64,000 nt of DNA from TMED88 sp964515335 (GTDB lineage: Bacteria > Myxococcota_A > UBA9160 > UBA4427): contig CAZETS010000014.1 of assembly GCA_964515335.1 (NCBI GenBank), positions 1-64,000 of the forward strand. The letters run 5' to 3'. The position numbers and the translations under genes were made by a program. This document shows, in pieces, positions 9,050 to 17,344 of this stretch (positions within the stretch are counted from its first letter, which is position 1; every line of letters starts with the position of its first letter). Below the pieces are notes generated by a model. It did no database searches and was not told where the DNA came from. It saw only the letters and a list, made by a program, of their open reading frames with translations.

Positions 9050-11620
9050 ATGTCACGAACCCGCAGCGATCACCCGAAGAAGACGAGACGAATCCGCTGG
9101 TGGTGGCCGGCGCTGCTCGTCGCGCTGGCAGCGCTGACCGCCGCTGCACCGCCGGCCTTCGCGCAGGAGACAGGAAACGGGGCGGGGGACGCCAACGGCG
9201 AGGTCGCCGAGAAAGAGCCGCCCAGGACCGTCCCGATGACCGACATCGGCGTCGAGTCGGAGCGCGCCAAGCGGCGGCTGATGGAGAGCCACCGCGGCCT
9301 CGAGCCGAGCGAAGACGTCGAAGCCGCAGCCGCCACCATCCCCGACCTGCGCAAGCGCGTCGAGCAGCAGATCGAGCGCTCCGAAGCGACGCGCAATTCG
9401 TCTCCCTCGGTGCTCTCCCTCGATCGCGTGCAGAAGGGCTGGGGCGAGATCCGCGAGCTCCTCGAGGCCACTCAGGCGACACTGCGCAAGCACGGCGCCG
9501 TGATCGAGAAGCACGTCGCGACCATCCGCGGCGCCCGCACGCTGTGGAGCGCCACCCGCGACCAGGCCGTGCAGCTGGAGGTGAGCGAAGAGGTCGTCTT
9601 GCAGATCGACGAGGTGTTGACCGCCGCGCGAGAGGCCGGTGCCGCAGCCAACGAGCGCCAGGCCCGGGTGCTGAGCCTTCAGTCCGACGTCGCCAGCCTG
9701 AGCGAGCAGGCTGGCAGCGACGAACGCCTGATCGCCGAAGCCCGCAACCAGGCCGTCGGCGAGGTGCTGCAGCGCGACGTCGCGCCGGTCTGGAGCGCCG
9801 ACTTCTGGCACGGCGTCGACGCCACGACCGTCGGCGAGCAGCTGCGCAGGCAGGAGCGGCGCGACTCCGACCACCTCGCCCAGTACTGGGCGAAGGAGCG
9901 CGACCTCATCGTCGTGTTCAGCGTGCTCTCGGTGCTGCTGGTGGTCGGCATCTACACGACGCGCGGCCGCATCGACGCCCACCTGGCCGACGACGAAGAC
10001 CTCGCGCCGGTGCGCGCCATCTTCAAGCGCCCCATCGCGCTGAGCATGCTCGTCGCCTTCTTCGCCAGCCTGTGGATCTTCTCCGAGCTCGCCAACACCT
10101 TCGAGCCAGTCTTCGGCGCCGCCACGCTGATCCCCGCGGTGCTGATCCTGCGCCAGATCGTCGACCGGCCGCTCTTCCCGCTGCTGACCGTCGGCATGTC
10201 GGTCTACTTCGCCCACCAGCTGCACGAGCTGGTCGCCGAGGCCGTGGTGGTCTCGCGGCTGATCTTCCTGGCCGAGATGGCCGCGCTGGCGAGCTTCACC
10301 GCGCTCACGCTGCGCCCTTCGCGCCTGGCCGACATCCCGCCCGAGCTCGCCGCGAGCCGGCTCTTCCGCATCGTCGGCCACGGCCTGCGCCTGGTGCTGC
10401 TGACGGCCGTGATGGCCTTCGGGGCCGAGGCCTTCGGCTACAGCGCGCTCGCCAACCTGGTGGGCGGCGCCGTGGTGATGGGCATCTACGCGTCGATCGT
10501 GCTCTACGGCACCGTGCAGGTGCTGGACGGCCTGGTGGTCTTCCTGCTGCGCGTGCGCCCGCTGCGCCAGCTGGGCATGGTGCGCGGCCACCAGGCACTG
10601 CTGCGCCACCGCGTGCACCGGGTGATGACGGTGGGCGCGTGGTTCATCCTGATCCGCGCCGTGTTGCGACGGCTGGAGCTGTGGGACGACGTCGAGGGCG
10701 CGTGGGCGGCGCTGATCGGGTCGGAGCTGCCCTTCCCCGAGATCACGCTCACGTTGGGCGACGTGCTCTCCGCGGTGGTCGTCTTCTGGGGCGCCCTGCT
10801 CGCCTCACGCTTCCTGCAGTTCGTGCTGGCCGAAGACGTCTTCAGCCGCATGGCGATGGAGGGCGGCCGCCCGTACTCCATCTCGACCCTGCTCCACTAC
10901 AGCTTCTTGATGCTGGGCTTCGTGCTCGCCGTGGCCGCCCTCGGCTTCGACGCCAACCGCGCCACGCTGCTGACCGGCGCCTTCGGCGTGGGCATCGGCT
11001 TCGGCCTGCAGACCATCGTGAACAACTTCATCTCGGGCCTGATCCTGCTGACCGAGCGGCCCATCCAGGTGGGCGACACCATCGCGATGGGGGAGACGTT
11101 CGGGAAGGTCCAGCGGATAGGAATCCGGTCGAGCACCGTACGGACCTGGCAGGGCGCCGAGGTGATCGTTCCGAACGCGGACCTGATCGCCCAGCAGGTG
11201 ACGAACTGGACGAAGTCCGACCGGCGAAGGCGGATGGAGATACCGGTGGGGGTGAAGTACGGGACCGACCCGGAACGGGTGCTGGAGGTGCTGCTCGAGG
11301 CCGCGAAGGGAACGCAGCGGGTCATGACGGATCCGGCGCCCTACGCGGTGTTTCAGGGCTTCGGGGACAGCTCGTTGGACTTCGAGGTGCGGGCGTGGAC
11401 CGACAATTTCGATGACTTCATGAGCGTGCGGAGTGCGATCTGCGTGGCGATCGCCGCGGCGCTGAGGGAGGCGGGCATCGAGGTGCCGTTCCCGCAGCGG
11501 GATCTGCACGTCAAGACGCTGCCGAGCGAGACGCCGGCGACACGGGAGCCATCGAGCGCGAGCGACGGCCTCTCGAGCCCGAACGAGGGCGGCGGCAATC
11601 CCGGAAGCAGACCCGCCTGA
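9050..11620 (+). CDS. large MscS-family mechanosensitive ion channel with signal peptide and periplasmic coiled-coil domain
   Basis: 856-residue inner-membrane channel protecting against hypo-osmotic shock. It begins with a basic n-region and cleavable signal (LLVALAALTAAAPPAFAQ). A helical, coiled-coil-prone periplasmic domain follows (about residues 40-270), then a series of additional transmembrane helices (about 285-600). The MscS core comes last: pore helix TM3 (LLTGAFGVGIGFGLQTIVNN), the loop FISGLILLTERPIQVGD, and the beta domain (RIGIRSSTVRTWQGAEVIVPNA). The layout resembles MscK/KefA-type enlarged channels. A hairpin terminator candidate follows the stop. Confidence 0.9.
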   Translation: MSRTRSDHPKKTRRIRWWWPALLVALAALTAAAPPAFAQETGNGAGDANGEVAEKEPPRTVPMTDIGVESERAKRRLMESHRGLEPSEDVEAAAATIPDLRKRVEQQIERSEATRNSSPSVLSLDRVQKGWGEIRELLEATQATLRKHGAVIEKHVATIRGARTLWSATRDQAVQLEVSEEVVLQIDEVLTAAREAGAAANERQARVLSLQSDVASLSEQAGSDERLIAEARNQAVGEVLQRDVAPVWSADFWHGVDATTVGEQLRRQERRDSDHLAQYWAKERDLIVVFSVLSVLLVVGIYTTRGRIDAHLADDEDLAPVRAIFKRPIALSMLVAFFASLWIFSELANTFEPVFGAATLIPAVLILRQIVDRPLFPLLTVGMSVYFAHQLHELVAEAVVVSRLIFLAEMAALASFTALTLRPSRLADIPPELAASRLFRIVGHGLRLVLLTAVMAFGAEAFGYSALANLVGGAVVMGIYASIVLYGTVQVLDGLVVFLLRVRPLRQLGMVRGHQALLRHRVHRVMTVGAWFILIRAVLRRLELWDDVEGAWAALIGSELPFPEITLTLGDVLSAVVVFWGALLASRFLQFVLAEDVFSRMAMEGGRPYSISTLLHYSFLMLGFVLAVAALGFDANRATLLTGAFGVGIGFGLQTIVNNFISGLILLTERPIQVGDTIAMGETFGKVQRIGIRSSTVRTWQGAEVIVPNADLIAQQVTNWTKSDRRRRMEIPVGVKYGTDPERVLEVLLEAAKGTQRVMTDPAPYAVFQGFGDSSLDFEVRAWTDNFDDFMSVRSAICVAIAAALREAGIEVPFPQRDLHVKTLPSETPATREPSSASDGLSSPNEGGGNPGSRPA

Positions 11621-11636
11621 GCGAGACGACGCGCCT

Positions 11637-11658
11637 GCCCGCGCCCCACGCGGGCTTT
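11637..11658 (+). terminator. intrinsic-terminator-like hairpin between convergent genes
   Basis: Perfect 7-bp stem GCCCGCG/CGCGGGC (11637-11643 with 11649-11655) with loop CCCCA, followed by a short T run (TTTC). It lies 16 nt after the mscS-family stop and abuts the stop of the convergent decarboxylase gene. The T tract is short, so efficiency is uncertain. Confidence 0.5.
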
Positions 11659-13214
11659 CAGCAGTGCCTGCTGATGACCCGCTGACTCTTGGGTCGCAGC
11701 TGCAGGCTGTCGAAGCCGTGCAGCTTCGAAAAGTCGACGGTGTCCAGAAACCCGAAGGCCTCTTCGAAGGATTCCAGGAGATTGTCGGCCATTCCCCGGG
11801 TCAGATTGCTCTTCACCACGACCCGGAACATCGTCCTCTCGGCGTCCTCGTCGCAAAAGAGCGCCAGCGGCTCTTCGGTGAGGGGATGGTTCAACGACAT
11901 CTTGTATCCACCCACGTACCAGTGGTGCTGAGAGAGGACGTTCTGCAGGTCGATGTCGTCGTACGTGAAGCCGCACTCGGGATTGAGCGAGGCGGTCACC
12001 ACCGGGAGACAGGCCTCGTCCCCGTGATCGAGCATCACGAAGCGGGGCTTTCCCTCGTACTGCATTGCCTTCAAGCCGTCCCGGAGGTACTTGGCGTTCC
12101 CCATCATGTTGTCGCAGACCTGCTGGTAGCCCGATAGGCCGTATCGCATCAGCTTGTAGAACTGGACGTAGACCCCACTCGCCGGCCGCGAGAAGTTGAG
12201 GGTGAAGGACTCGGCCTTTCCGCCCAGGTAGGTGACCGAGATCGCGACGTGCTCACTCAGGTTCTTCCGCTGGCGCCACACCACCCACCCGGTGCCGCAG
12301 CACGACTCTCCGTACTTGTGACCGCTCGAAGAGATCGACAGCACGTTGTCGAGCCGGAAGTCCCAGGCGGGGAGGTCCTGGAAGGGAGCAATGAAGCCGC
12401 CGGACGCGGCGTCGACGTGGATCCCCACCTGCAGATCGCGCTGCGCGTTGATCTCGCCGAGAACTTCGTCGACCTTCCAGACGGGGTCGTAGTGGCCTCC
12501 GTAGTGATTGCCCATGATGCAGACCACACCGATGGTGTGCTCGTCGACCGCGTCACGAACCTGCTCGGGATCGAGCGTGAAGTCGTCCTTGCTCGGGAAG
12601 AGCAGCCGCGGCTCGATGTCCATGTACTTGAAGAGCTTCTCCCAGGCTGCCTGGAAGCACGACGAGATGACCAGGTTGGGGCGAATCGAGCGGATCTCGT
12701 CCTCGCTCTTTCCGGTGCGCTCGGCGTACCAGGCGCGCCAGCGGAACTTCAGCGCCAGGCCCGACAACAGGCACGCCTCGGTCGAACCGACCGTCCCGGC
12801 CCCGGCAAAGACGCCGTACTCGCCCAGATCGTCCGGCTCGGGGCAGTGCCACAGGCGGGCGATCATGTTCACGACCGTGTCGTGAAGCTTGTACGACTGC
12901 GGATAGACGGTCTGATCCGCCAGGTTGACCCGCAAGCCCATCAGCGCCACGGCCTCCTCTTCGCGCTCGAACTCGACGTTCACGTACGAGGAGGTGTTGA
13001 GGCGCTGGTCGAAATCGAGGGCGTGGTTGTCCTCGATCAGGGCCCGGGCCGACTCCGCCGGCATGCCCGAAGCCGGGACCACTCCCCCGGAAGCGAGCGC
13101 TTGCAGCGACGCCCTCGAGAAGTAGTAGCTGCTCTCGTTGTCTTCGAGGGCGCGCCGGAGCTGGCCGCGAAGGGCCTCGACTTCCCGCTTCAGCTCTTCG
13201 ACTTCGTTGCTCAT
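11658..13214 (-). CDS. pyridoxal-phosphate glutamate decarboxylase family protein
   Basis: 518-residue PLP-dependent group II decarboxylase that likely converts L-glutamate to GABA and CO2. The coenzyme-binding sequences are present: GTVGSTEACLLSGLALK, HVDAASGGFIAPF with the ring-stacking/Asp elements, and SSSGHKYG with the Schiff-base Lys near residue 300. NTSSYVNVEFEREEE matches the N-terminal active-site region of GadB-like enzymes. The first about 25 residues (EVEELKREVEALRGQLRRAL) form a predicted coiled coil not found in typical GadB. The ATG at 13214 is followed upstream by only 38 bp before the assembly gap, so promoter and upstream neighbour are unknown. No glutamate/GABA antiporter gene is visible. 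Confidence 0.88.
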   Translation of the reverse strand: MSNEVEELKREVEALRGQLRRALEDNESSYYFSRASLQALASGGVVPASGMPAESARALIEDNHALDFDQRLNTSSYVNVEFEREEEAVALMGLRVNLADQTVYPQSYKLHDTVVNMIARLWHCPEPDDLGEYGVFAGAGTVGSTEACLLSGLALKFRWRAWYAERTGKSEDEIRSIRPNLVISSCFQAAWEKLFKYMDIEPRLLFPSKDDFTLDPEQVRDAVDEHTIGVVCIMGNHYGGHYDPVWKVDEVLGEINAQRDLQVGIHVDAASGGFIAPFQDLPAWDFRLDNVLSISSSGHKYGESCCGTGWVVWRQRKNLSEHVAISVTYLGGKAESFTLNFSRPASGVYVQFYKLMRYGLSGYQQVCDNMMGNAKYLRDGLKAMQYEGKPRFVMLDHGDEACLPVVTASLNPECGFTYDDIDLQNVLSQHHWYVGGYKMSLNHPLTEEPLALFCDEDAERTMFRVVVKSNLTRGMADNLLESFEEAFGFLDTVDFSKLHGFDSLQLRPKSQRVISRHC

Positions 13215-13252
13215 CCGGAACTTCCCCTTTTCTCGATGTCCGATTCTTCACG

Positions 13253-13352
13253 NNNNNNNNNNNNNNNNNNNNNNNNNNNNNNNNNNNNNNNNNNNNNNNN
13301 NNNNNNNNNNNNNNNNNNNNNNNNNNNNNNNNNNNNNNNNNNNNNNNNNNNN
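13253..13352. other. assembly gap (100 N)
   Basis: Exactly 100 N, the conventional placeholder for a gap of unknown size. The real distance and content are unknown. It hides the promoter of the decarboxylase gene and the 5' part of the glycosidase-like gene. Confidence 0.99.
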
Positions 13353-13354
13353 CA

Positions 13355-14614
13355 CGCGCCGACGAGGCGATCGCGCAGATCGTCTCCGCTGGCGGGGAGC
13401 CCTTCATTCGCATCGGCCAGTCGAAGAACGGAGCGCCGGGCGCGCCCTGCGACCCCGCCCTCGACACGACGCGCGTGCCCGAGGACATGGCCGTCTTCGG
13501 CGAGGTGGTGCGGCGCATCCTCATGCACTTCACGCAGGGTTGGGACAACGGCCACTTCTACGACATCAAGTACGTCGAGATCTGGAACGAGTTCTGGGAA
13601 CCTGCTTTCTGGAGCGGCACGGGGGAAGAAGCCGCCCAGCTCTACGAAGCGACCTACGACGCGGTGAAGCCGAGCTTCCCCGGGATCAAGCTCGGCCCGA
13701 GCATCAACAAACCCGTTTCGCCGAGCAGCTTCGCCGCTGGATTCTGGGACTACATCCGCAACAACTCGGTCCCCGTCGACTTCGTGAACCCGCACCTCTA
13801 CGTCGATCTGCCGCGCACGATGGAGCAGCGCATCCACGAGGACCCCATCGCCAGCTGGGAAGCGCTGTTCGCGCAGGTCGGACTTCCTGCCGATACCGAG
13901 ATCGTCAACTCCGAATGGAATCGCTCGATCGGCTGCTCGCTCGAGGGCGGCGCGGGCAATACCATCCCAGGAGGAGCCTTCGTCGCTGGCGCCCTGATCG
14001 CGATGGCGAACATGCACCCGGCCAACAGCACCCACAACCTCGTCATGTCGCACCTTTTCTCGACGCGTTCACAGATCTGGCGAGCGGACCTGGTCCCCAA
14101 GGCGCCCGGCGTCGGCCTCGAGGCCTACGCCCAACTCGTGATCGAGACGCCGGAAAAGCTGCAGATCCAGGCGTCGTCGGGCACACCCTCGACCGCCGTG
14201 GACTTTCGAGCGATGGCGGGGCGATCTCCGTCGGGCGACCACGTCAACCTGCTGGTGAGCTACTACGACACCAGCGCGACGTCCTGCCCCGACAACTCGC
14301 ATACGGCGACGGCAGTGCCGCTCAGCATCGACATCCAGAACCTGCCGTGGGGAAGCGGAGACTTCTTCTGGGAACGCTGGGTCCACTCCAGCAACACGTC
14401 GCTCTCGCTGGCGGAGTCCGGGGCGGGAAACGGCGGCCGCTTCGTCACCAACCCGACCATGCACGCCAACGTCTTCGAGATCTACACCCTGAAGGCGGTT
14501 CCCGCCGTACCGACGACTACGGCCTGGCTGACGGCCTTGGGGGCTGGCCTGATCGCCGCGTCTGGAGCCATCGCGCTTCGGCGCCGGGCATCGGTTCGCG
14601 GCGCGGCCGGATAG
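13355..14614 (+). CDS. glycoside hydrolase (GH39-like) with C-terminal membrane/sorting tail, 5' end lost in assembly gap
   Basis: Partial; the reading frame is open straight out of the gap (419 codons to the stop). The fragment resembles the (beta/alpha)8 barrel of GH39-type glycosidases. YVEIWNEFWEP holds the Asn-Glu acid/base pair typical of clan GH-A, and IVNSEWNRS supplies the likely nucleophile Glu. A beta-rich part follows (SGDHVNLLVSYYD...FFWERW). The C terminus is Pro/Thr-rich (VPAVPTTTAW), then a hydrophobic helix and RRR, like an exosortase-type or other surface-sorting tail. Substrate is unknown. An internal ATG at 13475 is not a sensible start because the conserved frame continues upstream of it. 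Confidence 0.8.
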   Translation, partial: RADEAIAQIVSAGGEPFIRIGQSKNGAPGAPCDPALDTTRVPEDMAVFGEVVRRILMHFTQGWDNGHFYDIKYVEIWNEFWEPAFWSGTGEEAAQLYEATYDAVKPSFPGIKLGPSINKPVSPSSFAAGFWDYIRNNSVPVDFVNPHLYVDLPRTMEQRIHEDPIASWEALFAQVGLPADTEIVNSEWNRSIGCSLEGGAGNTIPGGAFVAGALIAMANMHPANSTHNLVMSHLFSTRSQIWRADLVPKAPGVGLEAYAQLVIETPEKLQIQASSGTPSTAVDFRAMAGRSPSGDHVNLLVSYYDTSATSCPDNSHTATAVPLSIDIQNLPWGSGDFFWERWVHSSNTSLSLAESGAGNGGRFVTNPTMHANVFEIYTLKAVPAVPTTTAWLTALGAGLIAASGAIALRRRASVRGAAG

Positions 14615-14716
14615 AAGACCCGAGCGGCGTCTTCCCACCTCTCGCACACGAGAAGTCCGAAGTCGATTCCGACCCCCTGGACTCGCCAAGCCGCCGCAAG
14701 CCGCTCGACGCCGCCC

Positions 14717-15511
14717 TCACAGCAGGTGCGAGTTCACCCGGACGCCGCCGTCCACCCCCACGCAGCTCCCCGTCACGAACGAAGCCCGATCACTCGCCAG
14801 CCAGACCACCGCCTCCGCGATCTCCGCCGGCTTGCCCACACGCCGCATCGCATGCTGTCGGACCGTGGCCTCCTTCTGCTCGGGGAACCGCTCGAAGTAC
14901 CGCATCAGGCCCGGCGTCTCGAACCCGCCCGGCGCCACCGCGTTCACCCTTATGCCCCGCGCCGAGTACTCGGCGGCTCCGGTCCGCGTCAGCGCCTCCA
15001 CTCCGCCCTTCGCCGCCACGTAGGCGCCGAGGAAGGCCTCGCCCTTCGCCACGCTGGCCGTGCTGATATTGACGATCGAGCCGCCGCCGGCCTCGAGCAT
15101 GGCGGGGATCTCGTACTTCATGCCGTGGAAGATGCCCTTCAGACAAACGTCGATGGTGCGGCTCCAGGTGCGGTCGTCTATCTCGTGAAGCGGCAGGAAG
15201 CTTCCGGCGCCGCCCGCGGCGTTGTTGGACGCCCAGCGCAGCGGGCCGAGCTGCTTCACGGTGGCGGCCACGGCGGCCTCCACCTGGGCACCGTCCGCCA
15301 CGTCGGCCTCGAAGAAAGAAGCTTCGCCGCCGGCTTCCCGCACCAGGGCGACGGTCTCCTCGCCCCCTTGCCGGTTCACGTCGACGACCATCACCGAGGC
15401 CCCCTCCTGCGCGGCCAGCAGGCAGGTGGCGCGGCCGAGCCCCGAGCCGGCGCCCGTCACCAGGCCGGCCCTCCCCTCCAGCATTCGGGTCGCTGCGTCT
15501 CGCTCAGCCAC
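14717..15511 (-). CDS. short-chain dehydrogenase/reductase (SDR)
   Basis: 264-residue classical SDR oxidoreductase. It shows the cofactor motif TGAGSGLG (about 18-25), an acidic residue after beta-2 (VVDVNR, preferring NAD over NADP), NNAAG in place of NNAG, and the catalytic Ser with YVAAK. The proposed start is GTG at 15511, overlapping the end of the small gene upstream by 8 nt. An ATG nine codons later (15484) is an alternative that still includes the whole Rossmann fold. The substrate cannot be deduced. It is apparently co-transcribed with the 62-aa gene. Confidence 0.88.
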   Translation of the reverse strand: MAERDAATRMLEGRAGLVTGAGSGLGRATCLLAAQEGASVMVVDVNRQGGEETVALVREAGGEASFFEADVADGAQVEAAVAATVKQLGPLRWASNNAAGGAGSFLPLHEIDDRTWSRTIDVCLKGIFHGMKYEIPAMLEAGGGSIVNISTASVAKGEAFLGAYVAAKGGVEALTRTGAAEYSARGIRVNAVAPGGFETPGLMRYFERFPEQKEATVRQHAMRRVGKPAEIAEAVVWLASDRASFVTGSCVGVDGGVRVNSHLL

Positions 15512-15692
15512 GCTTGCGCGCCTCGCGGTAGAAGGCGACGAGGTATTCGGTCTGCTTCGGGGTCAGGTCGAAGCGCAGCGCAGCGGCGTCGACGACGGGG
15601 CCGAGCGCACGATCGGGGTCTCCGCGAAGTGCGTCGGACACGAAGCGGACGGCCTTCCGCATGGATTCGCCTTCGGGCAGGATGTCGCTCAT
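15504..15692 (-). CDS. small hypothetical protein, overlaps SDR gene
   Basis: 62-residue predicted helical protein of no recognised family, starting MSDILPEGESMRK and ending FYREARKRG. Its stop lies inside the first codons of the downstream SDR gene (8-nt overlap), which suggests translational coupling and supports its being real. About 290 bp of apparently non-coding sequence lies upstream, towards the divergent gene at 15984. It may be a small partner or a helical regulator of the dehydrogenase, but this is only context. Confidence 0.6.
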   Translation of the reverse strand: MSDILPEGESMRKAVRFVSDALRGDPDRALGPVVDAAALRFDLTPKQTEYLVAFYREARKRG

Positions 15693-15983
15693 CGCTCGGG
15701 GCCCCCTTCTGCTCGCGGGTCAGTGTCGCCTGCGTGCGGGCCGCCCGCGACACCGGTGACACGCCGCCGCCGGGCCCGGCGCCGCCGTTTCGAGGGAGAA
15801 ACGACCCGGCGACACGCGGCACGACGGTCCGCCGGCTCGCGTCCGGTCTGCTGCGGGCACGCTCTCGGGCGGCTGGCCGCGATCGGGAGGCCGGCTTCGG
15901 GCGACTCGGGGGCCGAGCGGCACGAGCTATCCTGGCTGGCGGGCCGGCACCAGGGCCGGCGCGCTGTCGCAGAGGAGGCTCAC

Positions 15984-16601
15984 GTGGCTCTGACCGATCT
16001 CGTTCGCCAAGGCGCTCACGTCGAAGAGGTCGCCAAACATCTCGACGCGCTCGCCCAGCCGCAGCGCATCGAGGAGCTGCATGCGCTCGGCGCCAAGGAG
16101 CAGGCGCGGCTCTACGAGATCGCGATCGATTCTCCGCCGCTCGGGCTCGACTTCTTCGTACCGCCCGACGTAGCCGACGAGCGCGAGGTGATCCACTTCG
16201 GCAAGAACAGCCAGCCGGCCTTTCGCGAATTCCAGAAGCGCTGGTCGCGGCCCACCGGCCGACCCGGCGAGCTCTACGGCTACAACGAGACGATGGTGCG
16301 CCCGCTGATCGGTCCGGGCTACTTCGTCGCGCACCTCACCGACCCGGACGACGACGAGCGCGGCAGCGATCCGCGCGGCGCCGTGGTGGTCGACTACTTC
16401 ATGGTGCCCGAGGGCCCGGTGCCCGAGGGCTGGCCGCCGGTGCGGGCGAACAGTAAGGGGCTGCAACGCTTCGTCTACGACAAGACGCGCGATTACATGC
16501 GCCGCGTCTCGTCGCACTGCTCGATCGGCATCGCCTACCGGCTGGAGAAGCGAGTGATGGGCTACTTCGTGCTCTGCCGCGACGAGGGGGCCGGCGGCTG
16601 A
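15984..16601 (+). CDS. conserved-looking hypothetical protein
   Basis: 205-residue soluble protein. The start is chosen at GTG 15984 because AGGAGG sits 5 nt upstream and the preceding in-frame codons look non-coding. No family is recognised. Features: a charged helical N terminus (ALTDLVRQGAHVEEVAKHL), then a mixed alpha/beta body with aromatic-rich segments (GELYGYNETMVRPLIGPGYF, AVVVDYFMVPEG, LQRFVYDKTRDYMRR) and two Cys near the C terminus. There is no signal peptide or membrane segment. It is convergent with the esterase gene 16 bp downstream. Confidence 0.65.
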   Translation: MALTDLVRQGAHVEEVAKHLDALAQPQRIEELHALGAKEQARLYEIAIDSPPLGLDFFVPPDVADEREVIHFGKNSQPAFREFQKRWSRPTGRPGELYGYNETMVRPLIGPGYFVAHLTDPDDDERGSDPRGAVVVDYFMVPEGPVPEGWPPVRANSKGLQRFVYDKTRDYMRRVSSHCSIGIAYRLEKRVMGYFVLCRDEGAGG

Positions 16602-16617
16602 TCGCCCCTCACACCCC

Positions 16618-17319
16618 TCACGCCCCGCCCGCCGGCCCGAAGTACCACGACAGGGCCTCGCCCTGGAAGCTGCCCGAGGGCCAGTGGCGCCCGCCCTCGT
16701 CCACCGAGAACTCCAGCTCGTAACCGGCCGCGCGCAGGTTGTCGCGCATGGGCACGGCGATCTGCTCGAACGGGAAGAGCTCGTCGTGGGTGCCGTACTC
16801 GAGGTACAGGCGCGCTTTCTGGGCGGGGCTGTCGATCGCGCTGCGGTCGACCACCACGAAGCCCGCCGCCCAACAGAGCGCGGCGTCGAAGAAGCCGGGG
16901 TTCGAGAGCGCCAGCGAGAGCGCATAGCTCGCGCCGTCCGAGTAGCCCATCAGCACCTGCCGCCCCGCTTCGACGGGATAGCGGCGGTAGATCAGATCCC
17001 AGGCGTACTCGAGGAACTCCAGGTCCTCCTGGCCGCGCCCGGTGATGAGATCCCAGGTGAGGTCGGCCGAACGGGGCACGAGGAAGAGCGCACGCCGCTC
17101 TTCGGGCTCGTCGCGGCAGGCCTTGACGAGCATCTCGTCCTGGCGCCCGGCGCCGTGAAAGACGGTGACGAGAGGAAGACGCTCGTCGGGCTCCCACTCG
17201 TCGGGCGTGAGCAGCACGGCGCTGCAACGGCCCTGCTCGAGCCGCACGAAGCCGCTGGGCGAGGGCTCGTCGCGCGGCTCGACGTCCTTGTGCTCGATCT
17301 GCAGGGCGAGGCGCTCCAC
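16618..17319 (-). CDS. alpha/beta-hydrolase, phospholipase/carboxylesterase-like
   Basis: 233 residues from the preferred GTG at 17319; an in-frame ATG at 17376 would overlap the upstream gene. It is an esterase of the dienelactone-hydrolase/carboxylesterase type. The oxyanion segment is VTVFHGAGRQDEM, the nucleophile elbow GYSDGASYA, the acid YGTHDELFP, and the general-base His lies in EGGRHWPSG. No signal peptide is seen. It sits 25 bp after the rhamnosidase-like gene on the same strand, so the two likely form a unit. De-esterification of a sugar conjugate is a plausible but unproven role. Confidence 0.8.
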   Translation of the reverse strand: MERLALQIEHKDVEPRDEPSPSGFVRLEQGRCSAVLLTPDEWEPDERLPLVTVFHGAGRQDEMLVKACRDEPEERRALFLVPRSADLTWDLITGRGQEDLEFLEYAWDLIYRRYPVEAGRQVLMGYSDGASYALSLALSNPGFFDAALCWAAGFVVVDRSAIDSPAQKARLYLEYGTHDELFPFEQIAVPMRDNLRAAGYELEFSVDEGGRHWPSGSFQGEALSWYFGPAGGA

Positions 17320-17344
17320 GCGGCCAGCATAGCGGGCGGGGTGC

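Noticed and set aside
15222..15983. Extended N terminus for the 205-aa hypothetical protein
   Set aside because: The upstream part is antisense to the SDR and small gene; AGGAGG at 15973-15978 fixes the GTG start at 15984.
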